Of a stretch of DNA of 64,000 nt, positions 1 to 7,983 are shown piece by piece (the first letter of the stretch is position 1; the number at the start of each line of letters is the position of its first letter). The notes under the pieces are model-generated. The model was not told the DNA's origin. It searched no databases and was given only the letters and a program-made list of their open reading frames with translations. The translations under genes and the position numbers were made by a program. This DNA is from Pseudomonas sp. QS1027 (GTDB lineage Bacteria > Pseudomonadota > Gammaproteobacteria > Pseudomonadales > Pseudomonadaceae), in NCBI RefSeq assembly GCF_002814235.1, contig NZ_PHSU01000042.1, positions 1 to 64,000 on the forward strand, given 5' to 3'.

Positions 1-393
1 AGCGTCGGCGAGGATGCCGTGCTCCTTGAGAACCTGGGCGATGATGTCCGGTACGCTCTGGTTCTGGAAGATCCGCTGTTGGGTGCTGTGTTCCAGATAC
101 GCCAGGCGCGGGACCAGTGTCAGTTGATAGCGCGTCAGGCGCTGGGTGGACTCGCCCTGGCCGGCACTATGGATATGGCCATGCAGGCCAATGTTCTCGG
201 CCCCGAACGATAGAAAGGCGGGCTGGTGGAGCAGGCTTTCCAAGTCAAGGTCGACACTTGCGCTGACCAGTTCGATATCGATGCGGTAGGGCTGGTTGAG
301 GCCTTCGTGGCCCTTGAAACCGAGTACGTGCAGGTCGTGCTCGCACGCATCGAGGGTCAGTTTGAAGCGCTGTTGATTCGTCGCGCTGAACAT
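1..393 (-). CDS. vgrG: Type VI secretion tip protein VgrG (5' part only)
   Basis: Read on the minus strand from the ATG at 393, the frame stays open to the window edge and gives 131 residues beginning MFSATNQQRFKLTL. The segments LHVLGFKGHEGLNQPYRIDI and LTLVPRLAYLEHSTQQRIFQ are the typical N-terminal gp27-like part of VgrG. VgrG forms the trimeric spike of the type VI secretion needle and carries effectors. A GGAACAG stretch precedes the start at a ribosome-binding-site distance. The C-terminal gp5-like part and any effector or immunity genes lie beyond the left edge, so the payload cannot be judged. Nothing else of a T6SS cluster is visible, so this may be an orphan vgrG island. Confidence 0.9.
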   Translation of the reverse strand, partial: MFSATNQQRFKLTLDACEHDLHVLGFKGHEGLNQPYRIDIELVSASVDLDLESLLHQPAFLSFGAENIGLHGHIHSAGQGESTQRLTRYQLTLVPRLAYLEHSTQQRIFQNQSVPDIIAQVLKEHGILADA

Positions 394-764
394 CCGCTGT
401 TCCTTTTACCAAAAGGGGGCGGATGATTCTGCTTGCGGCTTTGATTGAGATGAATAGTGGCTACACAAAACAGAATGATCCTACGTTTGACGAAGCTAAA
501 TCCATGATGTATTTACGTTTTCTTCGATGTAGATGGCACCGGTTTCGCTCGTAAGGGAGATCTACAAACCACCCGAGTTTTTCGGGCAAATCCCATAACT
601 CCGGGAAGGTTCTTACATGATGGCGGTGAAAACCGTATCTACAACAAGTAGGTTCATGCCCGCTGGATACTCCAAGCACAGCAGGAAAAAGGAACACATT
701 AGGACTTGACCTACAAGGTAGATGATAAGCATTATCATTCGCTTGCAATCGGTCCGGTGCTTCC
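394..764. other. AT-rich intergenic region between vgrG and hxuI
   Basis: About 370 bases, visibly richer in A+T than the flanking genes. It holds the upstream region of vgrG (minus) and, at the right end, the Fur box and promoter of hxuI. A 43-residue frame on the plus strand (423-554) and a 95-codon frame on the minus strand (461-748) exist, but neither has a convincing ribosome binding site or recognisable content. I see no hairpin terminator or repeat here. Confidence 0.6.
722..738. promoter_or_regulatory. Fur box upstream of hxuI
   Basis: ATGATAA-GCA-TTATCAT is a perfect palindrome with 7-bp arms that fits the Fur consensus built on GATAAT/ATTATC. It sits 27 bases before the GTG start of the ECF sigma gene, where a bound repressor would block transcription. 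This predicts that hxuI-hxuR is expressed only under iron limitation. Confidence 0.75.
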
Positions 765-1283
765 GTGAGTCAGTCCCACTTCAATACTGTCTTCCTCGCC
801 CAGCGTGTCACGCTGCTGCGGACCTTGCAGCGCATGGTCAACAACCCCAGCACCGCCGAGGACCTGCTGCAGGAAACCTACCTGCGGGTCACCCGCGCCC
901 TGAACGAACGCCCGGTGGATCACCTCGAGCCCTTTGTCTTCCAGACCGCCCGCAACCTGGCGCTGGATCATCTTCGCGCGCTGCGTATCCAGTCTCGCAC
1001 CCTGATGGACGATGTGCCGCTGGACGTCATGCAGAATGTCGCCGCGCCCCTGAGCACGGCGGAAGACGCCATCCACGCCGAGCAGATGCTCAAGCGCCTG
1101 AGCGTCAGCCTCGGCCAGTTGAGTGCCCGCCAGCAGCAGATTTTCATCCTCAGCCGCCTCCACGGCTGCAGCTACCAGGAGATCGCCGACGAGCTCGATG
1201 TGTCCCTGAGCACCGTGCAAAAAGAGCTCAAGCTGATCATGGCGATCTGTGTCGGTGTGGCCGAACGCCTGGATCGCCCTTAA
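765..1283 (+). CDS. hxuI: ECF sigma factor, FecI/HxuI type
   Basis: A 172-residue iron-starvation sigma factor. Region 2 is seen around EDLLQETYLRVTRAL and VFQTARNLALDHLRA, and region 4 around LSARQQQIFILSRLHGCSYQEIADELDVS with its helix-turn-helix. It should direct RNA polymerase to the heme-receptor gene when the receptor signals through the FecR protein encoded next. The GTG start at 765 has only a weak ribosome binding site but gives the normal family length. The order sigma, anti-sigma, heme receptor matches the Hxu system of P. aeruginosa, which is the basis of the symbol. A Fur box lies just upstream. Confidence 0.85.
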   Translation: MSQSHFNTVFLAQRVTLLRTLQRMVNNPSTAEDLLQETYLRVTRALNERPVDHLEPFVFQTARNLALDHLRALRIQSRTLMDDVPLDVMQNVAAPLSTAEDAIHAEQMLKRLSVSLGQLSARQQQIFILSRLHGCSYQEIADELDVSLSTVQKELKLIMAICVGVAERLDRP

Positions 1284-1393
1284 GCTCTGCTGCCCGATAG
1301 CGTGGATAATCCGCTCAAACGTCCTACAGCTCTATCGTGCAAAATCATAAGATCGTTGAACCAAACCGTGGCAAACGTTGCCGAGGAACACCC

Positions 1394-2353
1394 GTGACAG
1401 ACAGTCAAGACCTGCGCCCCTCCGGGCCGGTGCCCCATGACGCAGCCATGGATCAGGCACTGGACTGGCTGATCGTGATGGAGTGCCCGAGCGCCGAACA
1501 GCAGTCCGCCTTCGACACCTGGCTGGCCGCCGACCCGCGTCATGCCCAGGCCTATGCGCGCGCCAGCGGCGCCTGGAACGCACCGCCGGTGTTTGCCGCC
1601 GCCCAGGTCCTGCAACAAGGGCGGCGCCCGTCACTGCTGCGACGTCTGCGTCCACACTGGAAACCCCTGGCCACCGCCGCCATACTGCTGATCGCCATCG
1701 GCACCTACAGCAATCTGCCCCTGCGCCTGCAAGCCGATCACCTGACCGTGGCCGGCGAGCGCCAGCACCTGCAACTCGAGGACGGCTCGAAAGTCCTGCT
1801 CAATACCAATTCGGCGTTCTCCAGCAACTTCAGCGGTCGCCAACACAAGGCCCGGCTGTACAAGGGCGAGGCGTTCTTCGAGGTCGCCGCCGAGCGCGAA
1901 CATCCTCTGGAAATCGATGCCGGACCGGTGCGCGCCAGTGTCAGCGATACCAGCTTCGCCGTGCGCTACCTCGATGGCGAGGCGCAGGTGCAGGTCCAGC
2001 GCGGCGATGTCGACCTGCGCACCCTCGACGACAGCGCGCGCCTGCGACTCTCCGCCGGCAACAGCGTAAAGGTCGGGCCCCATGGCTTCGGCCGCCCGGA
2101 AAAACTCGATGCGCAGAAGGACCTGGCCTGGGTCCAGGGCCGCCTGGTGTTCGAAAATTGCCCGATGAGCCAGGTCCTGGCCGAGCTGCGGCGCTATTAC
2201 CCCGGCTGGATCGTCAACAACAACGAACACCTGGCCCATGTCGCCGTCACCGGCAACTACCGTCTGGACAAGCCCCTGGACGTGGTCCGCTCCCTGGCCC
2301 AGATCACCTCCGCCAAGGTTTCGGAGTACCCGGCGCTGGTGATTCTCAACTGA
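1394..2353 (+). CDS. hxuR: FecR-family anti-sigma factor / signal transducer
   Basis: A 319-residue inner-membrane regulator. The cytoplasmic N-terminus (about residues 17-62, DUF4880 type, QALDWLIVMECPSAEQQSAF) should hold the sigma factor. One membrane segment follows at about 91-108 (LATAAILLIAIGTYSNL), then a periplasmic FecR domain (VAGERQHLQLEDGSKVLLNTNSAF region) that contacts the receptor's STN domain. I chose the GTG at 1394 because GAGGA lies 8-10 bases upstream. An in-frame ATG at 1337 would add 19 unlikely residues and has no ribosome binding site. It is the second gene of the hxuIRA set. Confidence 0.85.
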   Translation: MTDSQDLRPSGPVPHDAAMDQALDWLIVMECPSAEQQSAFDTWLAADPRHAQAYARASGAWNAPPVFAAAQVLQQGRRPSLLRRLRPHWKPLATAAILLIAIGTYSNLPLRLQADHLTVAGERQHLQLEDGSKVLLNTNSAFSSNFSGRQHKARLYKGEAFFEVAAEREHPLEIDAGPVRASVSDTSFAVRYLDGEAQVQVQRGDVDLRTLDDSARLRLSAGNSVKVGPHGFGRPEKLDAQKDLAWVQGRLVFENCPMSQVLAELRRYYPGWIVNNNEHLAHVAVTGNYRLDKPLDVVRSLAQITSAKVSEYPALVILN

Positions 2354-2362
2354 GAACAATTA

Positions 2363-2393
2363 TTTTTACTCGATAGCCCCCGATGATTCGTCT
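2363..2393 (+). promoter_or_regulatory. Candidate ECF (HxuI) promoter of hxuA
   Basis: TTTTTACT at 2363-2370 is followed after a fixed gap by TGATTCGTCT at 2384-2393, which carries the CGTC core typical of ECF -10 elements. The same two words with the same spacing occur upstream of hemO at 5106-5136. This is a repeat seen in the sequence; assigning it to HxuI is inference. Confidence 0.5.
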
Positions 2394-2403
2394 CGTTATA
2401 GCC

Positions 2404-2422
2404 AATGCAAGTGATTCGCATT
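2404..2422. promoter_or_regulatory. Candidate Fur box upstream of hxuA
   Basis: AATGCAAGTGATTCGCATT has outer arms AATGC/GCATT and a partly symmetric centre, close to the Pseudomonas Fur-box form with AATGC and GCATT ends. It lies just downstream of the candidate ECF promoter, 50 bases before hxuA. A similar element stands before icmP at 46437-46454. Confidence 0.55.
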
Positions 2423-2471
2423 TTGAGTCACGCAACACCTATAACGATTCGTCCACCCGGGAGCGCTATCG

Positions 2472-5057
2472 ATGCCCACTCGTTTTACCTCCAAGACCCG
2501 CACCAGCGGCCTGCACCAATGCACCCTGTCCTTGCTGACCGCGGCCATCCTGCTGGCCGGTGCACAAGCAACGCCAGTGCTGGCCGCCGGTAGCGCCGAA
2601 CAACCGGCCAGGAGCCTGGGCAACTACAGTTTCTCGATCGCGCAACAACCCCTGGTCTCGGCGCTCAATGCCTTCACCTCGATCACCGGCTGGCAGGTCG
2701 GCTTGCCCGCCGAACTCGGCCAGGGCGTGGCTTCGCCAGGCGTACGCGGCGCACTGCCGCCGGAAAAGGCCCTCGAGCGCCTGCTGGTCGGCACCAACCT
2801 GAGCTACCGCAAGGTCGGCGACAACAGCATCGTCCTGGAAAAGCGTGCCAGCGGCAGTACCCTGAACCTGGAGCAGGTGACCATCAGCGCCACCCGCCAG
2901 GAACAGGACGTCAACTCGGTGCCCAACACCGTGACGGTGAAGGACCGCCAGCAACTCGACCGCCAGAACGTCAACACCATCAAGCAACTGGTGCATGACG
3001 AACCCGGCGTCTCGGTCGGTGGTACCGGCCAGCGTGGCGGTGGCATCAGCAACTACAACATTCGCGGCATCGACGGCGACCGGATCCTGACCCAGGTCGA
3101 CGGCGTCGAAATTCCCGACAGTTTCTTCAACGGCCCCTACGCCAACACCCAGCGCAATTACGTCGACCCGGAAATCATCAAGCGCGTGGAGATCCTCCGC
3201 GGCCCGGCCTCGGTGCTCTACGGCAGCAACGCCATCGGCGGCGCCGTGAGCTACTACACCCTCGACCCGGACGACATCATCAAGCCGGGCCAGGACGTCG
3301 GCGCCCGCCTGAAAAGCGGCTACAGCTCGGCCGATGACAGCTGGCTGACCTCCGGCACCGTCGCCGGACGCAGCGGCGATTTCGACGGTTTGCTGCACCT
3401 GAGCCAGCGCAACGGACGCCAGACCGAGTCCTATGGCGATACCGGCGGCGACGGCCTGAACCGCACTGCGGCGAACCCGGAGAAAGCCCGTGCCACCAAC
3501 GTGCTGGCCAAGCTCGGCTGGAACTACAACGACGACTCGCGCCTGGGCCTGACCTACGAGCGCTACAAGGACTCCGTCGATACCAACCAGCGCAGCGCCG
3601 TCGGCGGTCCGTTCAACGTCGGCCAGCCGCTGGGCATGTACCGCTCGCGCACCGGCAACGACACCATCAGTCGCGAACGTTTCGGCATCGAGAACAGCTT
3701 CGGCCTGGACAGCGCCGTGGCCGATCACGTCAAGCTGAGCCTGAACTACCAGATCGCGAAGACCGACCAGAGCACCCTGGAAAACTACTTCCCGTTCACC
3801 CGTAACGTCCTGCGCAGCCGCGATACGGTCTACGAAGAGAAACAGTGGGTCTTCGATGCCCAGGCCGACAAGGCCTTCAATATCGGCGCGACCGATCACC
3901 TGTTGACCTACGGCACCACCCTCAAGCAACAGGAGGTCACGGGTTCCCGTAGCGGTTCCGGGGTCTGCCTGGCCGTGGGCCGGGGCTGCACCGCCGTGGG
4001 TGCCGACAGCCCATCCGATCGCCTGGTCAAGTCCAGCGACTTCCCGGACCCGACCATCGACAGCTACAGCCTGTTCGCCCAGGACCAGATCAACTGGAAC
4101 AAGTGGACCTTCCTGCCGGGCCTGCGCTATGACTACACCCAGCTCAAGCCGCATATCACCCAGGAATTCCTCAACACCATCGCCGCGGCGGGCGGCGGCG
4201 CCGTCGACGGTTCCAACAAGACCTGGCATCGCGTCTCGCCCAAGTTCGGCCTGACCTACGCCCTGAACGACCAGTACACCTGGTACGGCCAGTACGCCGA
4301 AGGTTTCCGCACCCCGTCGGCCAAGGCCTTGTACGGTCGCTTCCAGAACCTGAGCACCGGCTATCAGGTCGCACCGAACCCGAACCTGCAACCGGAAAAG
4401 AGCAAGAGCTACGAGACCGGCCTGCGCGGCAAGTTCGACGCCGGCTCGTTTGACCTGGCGGTGTTCTACAACCAGTACCGCGACTTCATCAACGAAGACG
4501 CCATTGCCCCCGGTTACAGCGAGCTGACCTTCCAGACCAACAATATCAAGCACGCCACCATCAAGGGTGCCGAACTCAAGGGTCGCCTCAACCTGGACGC
4601 CTTTGGTGCGCCGCAGGGTCTCTACAGCAAGGGTTCCGTGGCCTATGCCTACGGCCGCAACAACGACACCGGGCAACCGCTCAACAGCGTCAACCCACTC
4701 ACCGCGGTCATGGGCCTGGGCTACGACCAGGACAACTACGGCGGCCTGTTGAGCTGGACGCTGGTGCAACGCAAGAACAGGGTCGACAGCAGCAACTTCT
4801 TCTCCCCGGACGGCAAGGGCGAGCAGTTCAAGACCCCGGGCTACGGCCTGCTGGACCTGACCGGCTACTACAAGGTCACGCATGACATCACCGTCAATGC
4901 CGGGCTCTACAACCTGGCCGACAAGAAGTACTGGAACTGGGATGACGTCCGCGGCTACGACAGCGTCGGCGAAGCCGGTGTGCTGAACCCGGCCAACCTC
5001 GAGCGCCTGACCGCGCCGGGACGCAACTTCTCGGTCAACCTGGTCTGGGATATCTGA
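2472..5057 (+). CDS. hxuA: TonB-dependent heme receptor with STN signalling domain
   Basis: An 861-residue outer-membrane receptor. A signal peptide occupies about residues 1-39. An STN domain follows at about 52-122 (YSFSIAQQPLVSALNAFTSI), then a TonB box (EQVTISA, 134-140), a plug domain (GISNYNIRGIDGDR, VEILRGPASVLYGSNAIGG) and the beta barrel ending in an aromatic-rich C-terminus (NFSVNLVWDI). FRTP at 612-615 and NPNL at 636-639 correspond to the FRAP and NPNL motifs of heme/hemoprotein receptors. The STN domain marks it as a transducing receptor that passes a signal to HxuR. GGGAG 12-16 bases before the ATG supports the start. No histidine lies between the FRAP-like and NPNL motifs, unlike several characterised heme receptors. 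Confidence 0.88.
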   Translation: MPTRFTSKTRTSGLHQCTLSLLTAAILLAGAQATPVLAAGSAEQPARSLGNYSFSIAQQPLVSALNAFTSITGWQVGLPAELGQGVASPGVRGALPPEKALERLLVGTNLSYRKVGDNSIVLEKRASGSTLNLEQVTISATRQEQDVNSVPNTVTVKDRQQLDRQNVNTIKQLVHDEPGVSVGGTGQRGGGISNYNIRGIDGDRILTQVDGVEIPDSFFNGPYANTQRNYVDPEIIKRVEILRGPASVLYGSNAIGGAVSYYTLDPDDIIKPGQDVGARLKSGYSSADDSWLTSGTVAGRSGDFDGLLHLSQRNGRQTESYGDTGGDGLNRTAANPEKARATNVLAKLGWNYNDDSRLGLTYERYKDSVDTNQRSAVGGPFNVGQPLGMYRSRTGNDTISRERFGIENSFGLDSAVADHVKLSLNYQIAKTDQSTLENYFPFTRNVLRSRDTVYEEKQWVFDAQADKAFNIGATDHLLTYGTTLKQQEVTGSRSGSGVCLAVGRGCTAVGADSPSDRLVKSSDFPDPTIDSYSLFAQDQINWNKWTFLPGLRYDYTQLKPHITQEFLNTIAAAGGGAVDGSNKTWHRVSPKFGLTYALNDQYTWYGQYAEGFRTPSAKALYGRFQNLSTGYQVAPNPNLQPEKSKSYETGLRGKFDAGSFDLAVFYNQYRDFINEDAIAPGYSELTFQTNNIKHATIKGAELKGRLNLDAFGAPQGLYSKGSVAYAYGRNNDTGQPLNSVNPLTAVMGLGYDQDNYGGLLSWTLVQRKNRVDSSNFFSPDGKGEQFKTPGYGLLDLTGYYKVTHDITVNAGLYNLADKKYWNWDDVRGYDSVGEAGVLNPANLERLTAPGRNFSVNLVWDI

Positions 5058-5067
5058 CCAAACCGCA

Positions 5068-5110
5068 CCTCACCCGGCCGAATGTCGTAGGGCCAGGGTG
5101 AGGTTTTTTT
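5068..5110 (+). terminator. Rho-independent terminator after hxuA
   Basis: CCTCACCC and GGGTGAGG form a stem, extended by GGCC/GGCC, around a GAATGTCGTAG loop, followed by seven T residues. It lies 10 bases after the hxuA stop. Its T-run overlaps the left part of the candidate hemO promoter element. Confidence 0.8.
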
Positions 5111-5136
5111 ACTGTCGCGCGTCTTCTGATTCGTCT
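5106..5136 (+). promoter_or_regulatory. Candidate ECF (HxuI) promoter of hemO
   Basis: TTTTTACT (5106-5113) and TGATTCGTCT (5127-5136) repeat the words at 2363-2393 with exactly the same spacing. The T part is also the terminator tail of hxuA, so the informative shared part is TACT plus TGATTCGTCT. It would let hemO be transcribed with hxuA despite the terminator. Confidence 0.5.
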
Positions 5137-5172
5137 AGTCAGACAGTGCCTCTCATTCTCAAGGACATGCTC

Positions 5173-5781
5173 ATGACCACCCCGGACAACGTCCAGCGCC
5201 CGAACCTGCGCTCGCAACGCCTGAACCAGATCACCCATGAGCCGCATGCCAAGCTCGACCAGTTGGTCAAAGCCCATGCGCCCTTCGAAACCCAGGCGAA
5301 TTTCGCCCGTTTCGTGGTGGCCCAGTACCTGTTCCAGTCGGAGCTGGTGTCGCTGTACAACGATCCCGAATTGATCGCCATCGTCCCGGATCTGGCCGAG
5401 CGTTGCCGCGCTGAAGCCGCCAAGGCCGACCTGGCGGATCTGGACACCGAAGTACCTGCACCGGTGGCCGGTGCCGTGAAGAACCCGAGCAAGGCCGAAG
5501 CCCTGGGCTGGATCTTCGTGTCCGAAGGTTCCAAGCTCGGCGCCGCGTTCCTGATCAAGCGCGCCGTGGGCCTGGGCCTCAGCGAAACCTTCGGCGCCCG
5601 GCACCTGGGTGAGCCGGCCGGCGGTCGTGCCGAGGGCTGGAAAAGCTTTACCCGGACCCTCGACGGGCTGGAACTGAGTGCAGAAGAAGAAGCAGCGGCG
5701 GAGAAAGGTGCGATTGACGCGTTCGTGCGCTTTACCGTGTTGCTGGAACAGGCTTACGCCACCGCGCCGGAACTGGCCTGA
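5173..5781 (+). CDS. hemO: Biliverdin-producing heme oxygenase
   Basis: A 202-residue cytoplasmic enzyme that opens heme to biliverdin, CO and iron. The proximal-ligand segment is THEPHAKLDQLV, with His25 the likely heme ligand. The distal-helix segment GWIFVSEGSKLGAAFL is typical of the bacterial HemO/PigA group. I chose the ATG at 5173 because AAGGA lies 7 bases upstream; ATG 5167 (MLMTTP) is possible, and longer starts lack support. It follows the heme receptor, so imported heme can be broken down to release iron. It has its own candidate ECF-type promoter behind the hxuA terminator. Confidence 0.9.
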   Translation: MTTPDNVQRPNLRSQRLNQITHEPHAKLDQLVKAHAPFETQANFARFVVAQYLFQSELVSLYNDPELIAIVPDLAERCRAEAAKADLADLDTEVPAPVAGAVKNPSKAEALGWIFVSEGSKLGAAFLIKRAVGLGLSETFGARHLGEPAGGRAEGWKSFTRTLDGLELSAEEEAAAEKGAIDAFVRFTVLLEQAYATAPELA

Positions 5782-5783
5782 TC

Positions 5784-5817
5784 AGCCCCCCCGGCCCTTT
5801 GCAGGTGCCGGGGGGCT
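5784..5817. terminator. Strong hairpin after hemO
   Basis: AGCCCCCCGGC (5784-5794) pairs perfectly with GCCGGGGGGCT (5807-5817) around a 12-base loop, three bases after the hemO stop. There is no T-run, so it is a weaker terminator candidate or an mRNA 3'-end stabiliser. Confidence 0.5.
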
Positions 5818-5852
5818 TGAGCCGTTCTCTTCATCGCCGCACAATTGACGCC

Positions 5853-6260
5853 ATGACCCAGCCAAAACCCTCCTCCTCCAGACTCGCCCGCGTGCTCTTC
5901 GGCCTGCTCGCCTATGTCAGCCTGGGCATCGGTCTGGTCGCCATTGTCATTCCCGGCCTGCCGACCACCGAGTTCATCCTGCTGGCCGCCTGGGCCGCCA
6001 CCAAGAGTTCGCCGCGCCTGAGTGCCTGGCTGGAAAACCACCGGCTGTTCGGCCCGATCCTGAGCAACTGGCGCAACGGCAAGATCATCGCCCGCCGGGC
6101 CAAGGTCAGTGCCACCGTAAGCATGTTGCTTTGCGCGACGCTGATGCTGGTGATGCTCGAACACGGCTGGCCGATCTACCTGGCCATCACCGGGATGAGC
6201 CTGGGCAACCTGTGGATCTGGTCGCGTCCGGAGCGGCTTGCGGTGCCCGACGCCTCCTGA
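5853..6260 (+). CDS. DUF454 (YbaN-like) inner-membrane protein
   Basis: A 135-residue protein with three hydrophobic segments: VLFGLLAYVSLGIGLVAIVI near the N-terminus, an intermediate one, and ATVSMLLCATLMLVMLEHG plus a final short one. The motif GLPTTEFILLAAWAATKSSPRL followed by LENHRLFGPILSNWRNGKII is the signature of the DUF454/YbaN family. The biochemical role of the family is not known. The ATG at 5853 is used because upstream codons overlap the hemO hairpin. In pseudomonads it often accompanies heme-uptake genes, so a link with hxu/hemO is possible but not shown. Confidence 0.8.
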   Translation: MTQPKPSSSRLARVLFGLLAYVSLGIGLVAIVIPGLPTTEFILLAAWAATKSSPRLSAWLENHRLFGPILSNWRNGKIIARRAKVSATVSMLLCATLMLVMLEHGWPIYLAITGMSLGNLWIWSRPERLAVPDAS

Positions 6261-6318
6261 GCCCCCTTCATTTCCTGCGGAGGCCCGATCCTGCGATATT
6301 TTTCGGCAAGCCCCGATT

Positions 6319-6404
6319 TGTAGGAGCCGGCTTGCTGGCGATGGCAGCGACGCGGTGTCCTGCCAAACCGCGTCGCCTGGATCGCCAGCAAGCCGGCTCC
6401 TACA
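6319..6404. repeat. REP pair (inverted)
   Basis: TGTAGGAGCCGGCTTGCTGGCGAT (6319-6342) faces its exact reverse complement (6381-6404) across about 38 bases that are themselves partly self-complementary (GACGCGGT/ACCGCGTC). This is the common Pseudomonas REP/BIME form. It lies in the 268-base gap before the CoA-transferase; the rest of that gap shows nothing clear. Confidence 0.9.
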
Positions 6405-6528
6405 CAGACCGCGTGGGGCGCAATGGCGGGGTAAGGGTCAAGAACGTATTGACGCTCCGGAAGGTGCACCTGACATCGACAAGCACCCGTATTTCAGGTG
6501 CAATGGCCCTTCTCACGGAGAGCCTTCG

Positions 6529-7881
6529 ATGACCGATCTATTGACGTCCATTCAAGCCGCACTCGACCTGCCCCTCTCGCCGCCGCGCTTCACCGGCAGC
6601 GGTGCTCTGCCCTCGACTTTCGCCGTTACCGAACTGGCTGGCGCCACTCTCGCCGCCGCCGGCCAGGCCGTGGCCGAACTGCTGCTGCAGCAGAGCGGAC
6701 AGCGCCCCACCGTCGAAGTCGACCGACGCCTGGCCTCCTTGTGGTTCGCCAGCGCCGTGCAGCCGGTAGGCTGGGAAATCCCGCCACCCTGGGACCCGAT
6801 TGCCGGCGACTACGCCAGCGCCGACGGCTGGATCCGCCTGCACACCAACGCCCCGCACCATCGCCGCGCCGCCGAGCGCGTTCTGGGACTGGCCGCGGAC
6901 CGCAGCGCCATGGCCGAAAAGGTTGCCCAATGGTCCGCCGACAAACTGGAACAGGCGGTAGTCGAGGCCGGTGGCTGCGCCGCGCAAATGCGCTCATGGG
7001 CCGCCTGGAAAGAACATCCCCAAGGGCTGGCGGTCAATGCCGAAGCCCTGGTCCAGCGCGCCACCCACGACAGTCACGGTTCACGGACCTGGCTCGGCTC
7101 GCAGGCACGGCCATTGGCAGGCATCAAGGTGCTCGACCTGACCCGCGTACTCGCCGGCCCCGTGGCCAGCCGCCTGCTGGCAGGTCTGGGCGCCGAAGTG
7201 CTGCGCATCGACCCGCCAACCTGGGACGAACCGGCCCTGGTCCCGGACGTGACCCTGGGCAAGCACTGTGCCCGCCTGAACCTGCATGACGCCGCTGACC
7301 GCGAGATCTTCGAAGGCTTGCTCGGCGGGGCCGATATCCTCCTGCACGGCTACCGCGCCGATGCACTGGACGGGCTCGGCTACGATGCCCGGCGTCGCCA
7401 GCGCCTGGCCCCCGGGCTGATCGATGTGAGCCTGAACGCCTACGGCTGGAGCGGCCCGTGGCGCAATCGCCGGGGCTTCGACAGCCTGGTGCAGATGAGC
7501 AGCGGTATCGCCCAGGCCGGCATGTTGTGGAAACAGGCGGACAAGCCCGTCCCGCTGCCGGTGCAGGCGCTGGACCATGCCACCGGCTACCTGATGGCGG
7601 CCGCGGCGATCCGTGCGCTGACCGAACGCTTGCACAGCGGGCTGGGAGGGTCGGCGCGTTTATCGCTGGCCCGTACCGCGAAGCTGCTGGTGGAACAGGG
7701 GGCGGTCAATGGGACCGAAGCGCTGTTGCCCGCTGGAGCGCAAGACTGGAATCCGCTGCTGGAACAGACGTCCTGGGGCCCGGCGCAACGTTTGCTGTCG
7801 CCGCTGAAGGTCGGGGCGGTGCCGTTGCAGTGGGCCTTTGCCGCTACAAAGCTGGGGGCTCATCCGCCACAGTGGTGGTGA
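6529..7881 (+). CDS. CoA-transferase, CaiB/BaiF (family III) type
   Basis: A 450-residue protein. The canonical family III N-terminal block, AGIKVLDLTRVLAGPVASRL followed by GLGAEVLRIDPP, lies not at the N-terminus but at about residue 197. It is preceded by a domain containing SADGWIRLHTNAPHHRRAAE, an arrangement I recognise from a subset of family III proteins. NAYGWSGPWRNRRGFDSLVQ is also typical of the family. Members move CoA between organic acids; the substrate here is unknown. The ATG at 6529 has ACGGAGAG nine bases upstream and is preferred to a longer frame running back over the REP. It stands alone between REP elements. Confidence 0.75.
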   Translation: MTDLLTSIQAALDLPLSPPRFTGSGALPSTFAVTELAGATLAAAGQAVAELLLQQSGQRPTVEVDRRLASLWFASAVQPVGWEIPPPWDPIAGDYASADGWIRLHTNAPHHRRAAERVLGLAADRSAMAEKVAQWSADKLEQAVVEAGGCAAQMRSWAAWKEHPQGLAVNAEALVQRATHDSHGSRTWLGSQARPLAGIKVLDLTRVLAGPVASRLLAGLGAEVLRIDPPTWDEPALVPDVTLGKHCARLNLHDAADREIFEGLLGGADILLHGYRADALDGLGYDARRRQRLAPGLIDVSLNAYGWSGPWRNRRGFDSLVQMSSGIAQAGMLWKQADKPVPLPVQALDHATGYLMAAAAIRALTERLHSGLGGSARLSLARTAKLLVEQGAVNGTEALLPAGAQDWNPLLEQTSWGPAQRLLSPLKVGAVPLQWAFAATKLGAHPPQWW

Positions 7882-7894
7882 GCTCAAGATCGCC

Positions 7895-7983
7895 TTCGCG
7901 GGCAAGCCACGCTCCTACAGTTTGGCGTCGTACATGACATTTCGGTTTCACGCAAAACTGTAGGAGCAGGGCTTGCCCGCGAA
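7895..7983. repeat. REP pair, second sequence type
   Basis: TTCGCGGGCAAGC-CACGCTCCTACAG (7895-7920) and CTGTAGGAGCAGGGCTTGCCCGCGAA (7958-7983) are near-perfect inverted copies around 37 bases. They share the TGTAGGAGC end with the other REPs, but the rest (GGGCTTGCCCGCGAA) belongs to a different subfamily. Confidence 0.85.

Noticed and set aside
423..554. 43-residue frame after vgrG (MILLAALIEMNSGY...)
   Set aside because: It reads somewhat protein-like, but it is short, has no recognised family, and lies in an AT-rich tract where such frames arise by chance.
461..748. 95-codon minus-strand frame in the vgrG-hxuI gap
   Set aside because: Cys/His/Arg-rich random-looking content, and it would run across the Fur box of hxuI.
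2444..2456. Third GATTCGTC copy before hxuA as another ECF promoter
   Set aside because: The -10-like word is present but the TACT word at the right distance is absent.
2466..4883. 805-codon frame antisense to hxuA
   Set aside because: Shadow of a strongly supported receptor gene; composition is typical of reverse-strand frames at high GC.
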